A DNA stretch of 8,530 nucleotides from Candidatus Thorarchaeota archaeon. Its GTDB lineage: Archaea > Asgardarchaeota > Thorarchaeia > Thorarchaeales > Thorarchaeaceae. The notes below the pieces were generated by a model that was not told the DNA's origin, did not search any database, and saw only the letters and a list, made by a program, of their open reading frames with translations. Where the stretch lies: NCBI GenBank assembly GCA_018238825.1, contig JABCSP010000082.1, positions 1-8,530 of the forward strand, given 5' to 3'. Positions 5,624 to 8,530 of this stretch are shown here, one piece after another (the stretch's first letter is position 1; every line of letters begins with the position of its first letter). The position numbers and the translations under genes were made by a program.

Positions 5624-6415
5624 ATGAAGCAGCTATCAAGGAAAGCGTTCATGCTTATGCTAAAAGATGATTCAGGCGAAGTCAGTCCAATACCCCTCGA
5701 TGTAGGACATATTAACAGTGATAATGCCATTATCGTACTTGACGAGTATAATGATACTTGTTGGGTATGGATTGGTCGTAGTGTGAATATGCCAACAAGA
5801 ATGCATGCAATACGAATAGGTAGAGGTATCCATAAATCTGGTTTCAAGATTGGTGTGACAACTATCGGGCTTTCTACTTCGAAATTCATTGAAATGATGG
5901 AAAAGGATGATACTGATCCAGATATCGCCTCCTCTATTGCAGCATTCAAGAGCATTCTTGATGAAAGATGGAGTTTTGATGACAAGGTTTTAGCATTCAA
6001 GAAGGAGGCCGGAGCTGTATCTAGTCCGGATCCAATTGCAGGAGCACCAACAAAAAAGACTATACCTGAACCGGAGCCAGAACCAACAATCAGTGCTGAA
6101 ACAGTATATGAGGAACCTGCACGTGAAGCTGCTCCATCCCCAACACCCCCTTCAACTCCCTCAACTCTCATTACGATGGCGGATAAGAAAGCAGCATATC
6201 TGATGCTAGCGATATCAAACAATTCAGATATATTTTACACAGAAAAATTTGAAGCGGGTGGAAATACTGGTTTGAAAATCGAGGTTCCTGGAGTGATGGT
6301 TATTGAGGCGGTCATGAAAGGCAATCAGCTAAGTATCTCTCCTGGGGACTTTGGTGGATCACACGAGGCTCTCAAAATCAAAGCTGACTTCACAGCCATG
6401 CTTAAGAAGATTTGA
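5624..6415 (+). CDS. Gelsolin-like domain protein with an unknown C-terminal domain
   Basis: A 263-residue protein in three parts. Residues 1-105 resemble a gelsolin-repeat fold: AIIVLDEYNDTCWVWIGR (35-52), followed by a helix with MHAIRIGRGIH (60-70). The VLD and VWIG elements are the hallmark of that family. Residues about 130-185 are a low-complexity linker rich in Pro, Glu, Ser and Thr (PEPEPEP, PSPTPPSTPS). Residues 186-263 form a second small domain, apparently beta-rich with a final helix, that I cannot assign. No signal peptide or membrane segment is seen. In Asgard archaea, gelsolin-like proteins bind and remodel actin homologues, with calcium control in some. A similar role is plausible here, but actin-binding residues cannot be judged. 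A strong AAGGAGG site supports the start. The gene seems to be transcribed alone or with the RAM gene, 127 bases upstream. Confidence 0.75.
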   Translation: MKQLSRKAFMLMLKDDSGEVSPIPLDVGHINSDNAIIVLDEYNDTCWVWIGRSVNMPTRMHAIRIGRGIHKSGFKIGVTTIGLSTSKFIEMMEKDDTDPDIASSIAAFKSILDERWSFDDKVLAFKKEAGAVSSPDPIAGAPTKKTIPEPEPEPTISAETVYEEPAREAAPSPTPPSTPSTLITMADKKAAYLMLAISNNSDIFYTEKFEAGGNTGLKIEVPGVMVIEAVMKGNQLSISPGDFGGSHEALKIKADFTAMLKKI

Positions 6416-6453
6416 TATCAGTAATTGTAATAATCATGCTGCAGGTAATCAAT

Positions 6454-6500
6454 TAGAACGCCTGTGGCAATTCTCTCTTTTTAATCAATCAAGCGTTCTA
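6454..6500. repeat. Spaced 8-bp inverted repeat
   Basis: TAGAACGC (6454-6461) and GCGTTCTA (6493-6500) are perfectly complementary across a 31-base spacer that contains TCTCTCTTTTTAATC. It could be a long-loop structure ending the gelsolin-like transcript or a pair of protein-binding half-sites before the kinase gene. A small CAACAA/TTGTTG dyad follows at 6504-6517. The 6416-6596 gap also has a possible TATA-like ACATATAC at 6541-6548. Confidence 0.35.
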
Positions 6501-6585
6501 TACCAACAATTTTGTTGTCCTTCAAGACCAATGTAATCGCACATATACAAACGATTCATATCCAGATGATATTGCAGAAGAACCC

Positions 6586-6592
6586 AAGGAGG
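6586..6592 (+). promoter_or_regulatory. Ribosome-binding site deciding the TTG start of the kinase
   Basis: AAGGAGG lies four bases before the TTG at 6597. The spacing is short, but no ATG or GTG is available in frame near the family N-terminus, and an in-frame TGA at 6567-6569 closes the frame upstream. A CTG at 6603 would have a more usual spacing of 10. Confidence 0.6.
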
Positions 6593-6596
6593 CGAT

Positions 6597-7766
6597 TTGA
6601 CACTGGATTATCCAGATGTAGTTACCAATGCATTTCTCGAGATTAATGATGGAAATTCAGATTCAGTGGTTGTGTCTAGAGCTCCAGGCCTTGTAGAAAT
6701 CCTGGGAAATCATACAGATTACAATGCGGGTCTTGTTCTTACCTCTACAGTAGATCAGTTTGTCTGGACTCTGGGAATACCTTCTGAAAAAACAATTCTC
6801 CACTCAGTAGATTATGATGAAACTGTAAGATTCAACCCCAACAGTCTTGAACTACAAAATGAGCAACACTGGAGTAACTATGCACGTGGAGTGTACTGGG
6901 CATTTAACCGACGCCATCATTCAGTGCTTGGGCTTACTGGAGTAATCCATGGAAACCTTCCGCAGGGAGGAGGCCTTAGCTCTTCAGCTGCATTAGAGGT
7001 ATCATTGGTTAACATTATTTCATACATCAGTAAGTTGAAGATTCTACCCAAAGCTAAAGCGATGCTCGCCTATGAAGCAGAACGTGTGTTCTGTGGCATA
7101 TCCTGTGGAGTTATGGATCAATTCACATCACAACTTGGCAAACCAAACACCCTTCTCGGGATTCACTGTGGAAACATGCGTACACAAGATGTAGTTCTTC
7201 CAGAAAAAATCACATTCATAGTATTGAATTCGATGGTTACTCGTTCCGCAGGTGACATTCTAAATGAACGTAGGACTGAATGCCTAGAAGCACTGTCCAC
7301 TCTCAGAGAAGCAAATTGGGACCTTCATAGTCTATCTGCGATCAATATTTCCGACCTCCATTCTGTTTCAGAAATCTTGAGTGAAGTTCTGACAAAAAGG
7401 GTCACACATGTCGTGAAAGAGAATCAAAGAGTTAGAGATGGAATTGCTGCAATCAATGAGAATAATCCAGAAGCGTTAGGGAAGATAATGATAGAGTCTC
7501 ATAGTAGTTCTCGTGATCTCTTCGAGGTTTCGCATCAAAATCTAGAGATTCTCATGGAGATTGCACAACAGAGAAGCGGAATAATGGGTTGTCGGCTTAC
7601 GGGAGCTGGTCTTGGGGGAAATCTACTCCTTCTATCAAAAGAGAAAACATCCAAGATAGAATTGGAAGAGATTGCTCAAGAGTATGAACATGAAACTGGA
7701 TTAAAACCAGAAACTAGAATATGTTCAATCCCTGGTGGTGTAGTCGTTGAGGATGTGACGATATGA
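6597..7766 (+). CDS. Galactokinase-like GHMP sugar kinase
   Basis: A GHMP-family kinase of 389 residues, closest in pattern to galactokinase (sugar + ATP to sugar-1-phosphate). Motifs in order: APGLVEILGNHTDYN (29-43, sugar-binding signature), LPQGGGLSSSAA (121-132, phosphate loop), CGVMDQF (170-176, with the likely catalytic D174), RVTHVVKENQRV (268-279) and GCRLTGAGLGGN (331-342). Length and order match galactokinases. Two signature positions differ from the standard APGRVNLIGEHTDYN: the arginine that pairs with the catalytic aspartate is Leu32, and the glutamate that contacts the sugar is Asn38. The GNHTDYN form occurs in other galactokinase-like proteins as I remember them, but the loss of arginine is unexpected. 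The substrate is therefore uncertain, and galK is not assigned. The start is a TTG close behind a perfect AAGGAGG. The stop overlaps the next gene by ATGA. Confidence 0.85.
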   Translation: MTLDYPDVVTNAFLEINDGNSDSVVVSRAPGLVEILGNHTDYNAGLVLTSTVDQFVWTLGIPSEKTILHSVDYDETVRFNPNSLELQNEQHWSNYARGVYWAFNRRHHSVLGLTGVIHGNLPQGGGLSSSAALEVSLVNIISYISKLKILPKAKAMLAYEAERVFCGISCGVMDQFTSQLGKPNTLLGIHCGNMRTQDVVLPEKITFIVLNSMVTRSAGDILNERRTECLEALSTLREANWDLHSLSAINISDLHSVSEILSEVLTKRVTHVVKENQRVRDGIAAINENNPEALGKIMIESHSSSRDLFEVSHQNLEILMEIAQQRSGIMGCRLTGAGLGGNLLLLSKEKTSKIELEEIAQEYEHETGLKPETRICSIPGGVVVEDVTI

Positions 7767-8473
7767 ATTCATATTTGGTCAAAGCATATGCACCAATTCT
7801 TCACTTCCATCCAGAGGAGAGTACACATTGTTGTTTTCCTTCGGATGCAGAGAAAATATTCCAGATGTACCAGGATGACTGGAGCAATTTCCAAGTAACA
7901 AAGACACCCAAGAAACTCGACGAAACAGCACCATGCTACTATGAGATATGGACTAGTAAACCTATGACTCAGATTCGTTACTGGTTCTGGTATAATTACA
8001 ATGATTTCCCAGGAACCCACTTTGGATTGGGGGATCATCTTGGCGATTGGGAACATGTTGAAGTTAGATTGTACGAAGAGAATGGAGTCCAAGATGCAAT
8101 CTGGTTGGTTTCCAACCATGCTAGCGCAAGGATCACATCGTTAACTATGACGTTACCGGATTTTGAGATTGAACCTCCTACTCTTGATGATACCCATCTA
8201 CATGTTTGGGTAGCACTCGGGTCTCATGCAAATTATCCATCTCCTCAAAGTACTCCACGATGCTATGCCAAAATCTTCTGCGACAGAATTCAAGATAGAG
8301 GAGAAATCTGGATTACTGAAAAGGTGCTGAAGAAGTTAGATGAAACGAATTTTCGGGACTTCACTGGTCGATGGGGTGATGAAAAAGCTCCAAGGAGTCC
8401 AAGAAACAGGTACAACAATAGATGGCGCAATGCACCAGATGCAGAACCAATTCAGGTTTCTTCAAAACCTTGA
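7763..8473 (+). CDS. Vps62-like protein, function unknown
   Basis: A 236-residue protein resembling the Vps62 family, named after a yeast vacuolar-sorting gene and found across fungi, plants and bacteria. Matching elements are YAPILHFHPEE (9-19), a tryptophan- and tyrosine-rich strand (RYWFWYNYND), the hallmark GDHLGDWEHVEV segment (usually GDHEGDWE), and VALGSHANYPS, which is typical near the middle to end of the family. Several conserved His, Asp and Glu suggest a metal or carbohydrate site, but no activity is established. No signal peptide or membrane segment is seen. The C-terminal tail is rich in Arg, Asn and Pro (SPRNRYNNRWRNAP) and probably disordered. It overlaps the kinase gene by four bases (ATGA), so the two are co-translated and may act on the same substrate or pathway. 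Family assignment is from motif memory. Confidence 0.72.
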   Translation: MNSYLVKAYAPILHFHPEESTHCCFPSDAEKIFQMYQDDWSNFQVTKTPKKLDETAPCYYEIWTSKPMTQIRYWFWYNYNDFPGTHFGLGDHLGDWEHVEVRLYEENGVQDAIWLVSNHASARITSLTMTLPDFEIEPPTLDDTHLHVWVALGSHANYPSPQSTPRCYAKIFCDRIQDRGEIWITEKVLKKLDETNFRDFTGRWGDEKAPRSPRNRYNNRWRNAPDAEPIQVSSKP

Positions 8474-8498
8474 GTTGTATTCCAAAATATTATACAAC
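8474..8498 (+). terminator. Weak hairpin after the Vps62-like gene
   Basis: GTTGTAT (8474-8480) and ATACAAC (8492-8498) form a 7-bp AT-rich stem with an 11-base loop, starting right after the stop codon. There is no long T-run in view, so a terminator role is only possible. Confidence 0.3.
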
Positions 8499-8530
8499 AG
8501 AGCTATATCCTTTGCGCATTATTGTATCCA

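Noticed and set aside
5593..6222. Minus-strand open frame of about 209 codons opposite the gelsolin-like gene
   Set aside because: The plus-strand gene has a strong ribosome site and a recognisable domain. The minus frame is Ser/Gly/Ile-rich from the repetitive linker.

Overview
This window looks like chromosomal DNA from an archaeon, most likely an Asgard archaeon of the Thorarchaeota type. The strongest clues are a Rab/Arf-like small GTPase, a protein with a gelsolin-like domain and a Vps62-like protein. These sit beside typically archaeal genes: a four-subunit-type pyruvate:ferredoxin oxidoreductase, the flavin-dependent thymidylate synthase ThyX and a stand-alone Lrp/AsnC ligand-binding (RAM) domain. 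Base composition is moderate and AT-leaning between genes. Several genes have good Shine-Dalgarno sequences. I saw no tRNA, rRNA, CRISPR array, insertion sequence or phage gene. The phylum assignment is an inference from gene content.

Layout. (1) 1-2134, plus strand: the 3' part of an operon for pyruvate:ferredoxin oxidoreductase, porA (5' end cut by the window) and porB, overlapping by one base. A hairpin follows. (2) 2187-2831, minus strand: thyX, convergent with porB. (3) 2931-3743, plus strand: a glycerophosphodiester phosphodiesterase, divergent from thyX. (4) 3744-4245: a 44-codon cysteine-patterned ORF with its own candidate promoter, a 12-bp palindrome and a terminator, facing a second terminator that belongs to the GTPase unit. 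(5) 4246-5027, minus strand: a two-gene unit of an 84-residue cysteine-containing protein and a small GTPase. The first gene is easily missed because its frame has no ordinary start codon. Removing one A from a run of five just after a GTG would restore one. (6) 5230-6415, plus strand: the RAM-domain protein, then a gelsolin-like two-domain protein with its own promoter and ribosome-binding site. (7) 6597-8473, plus strand: a galactokinase-like GHMP kinase with an altered catalytic arginine position, overlapping by ATGA with a Vps62-like protein.

How the genes fit together. PorA and PorB form the catalytic core that oxidises pyruvate to acetyl-CoA and reduces ferredoxin. ThyX makes dTMP. The phosphodiesterase probably recycles glycerophosphodiesters. 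The GTPase with its small upstream partner, the gelsolin-like protein and the Vps62-like protein belong to the eukaryote-like repertoire for which Asgard archaea are known, but the sequence does not show that they work together. The least explained parts are the hidden GTPase-linked cistron, the small cysteine protein with its palindromic upstream region, the C-terminal domain of the gelsolin-like protein, and the kinase/Vps62-like pair.
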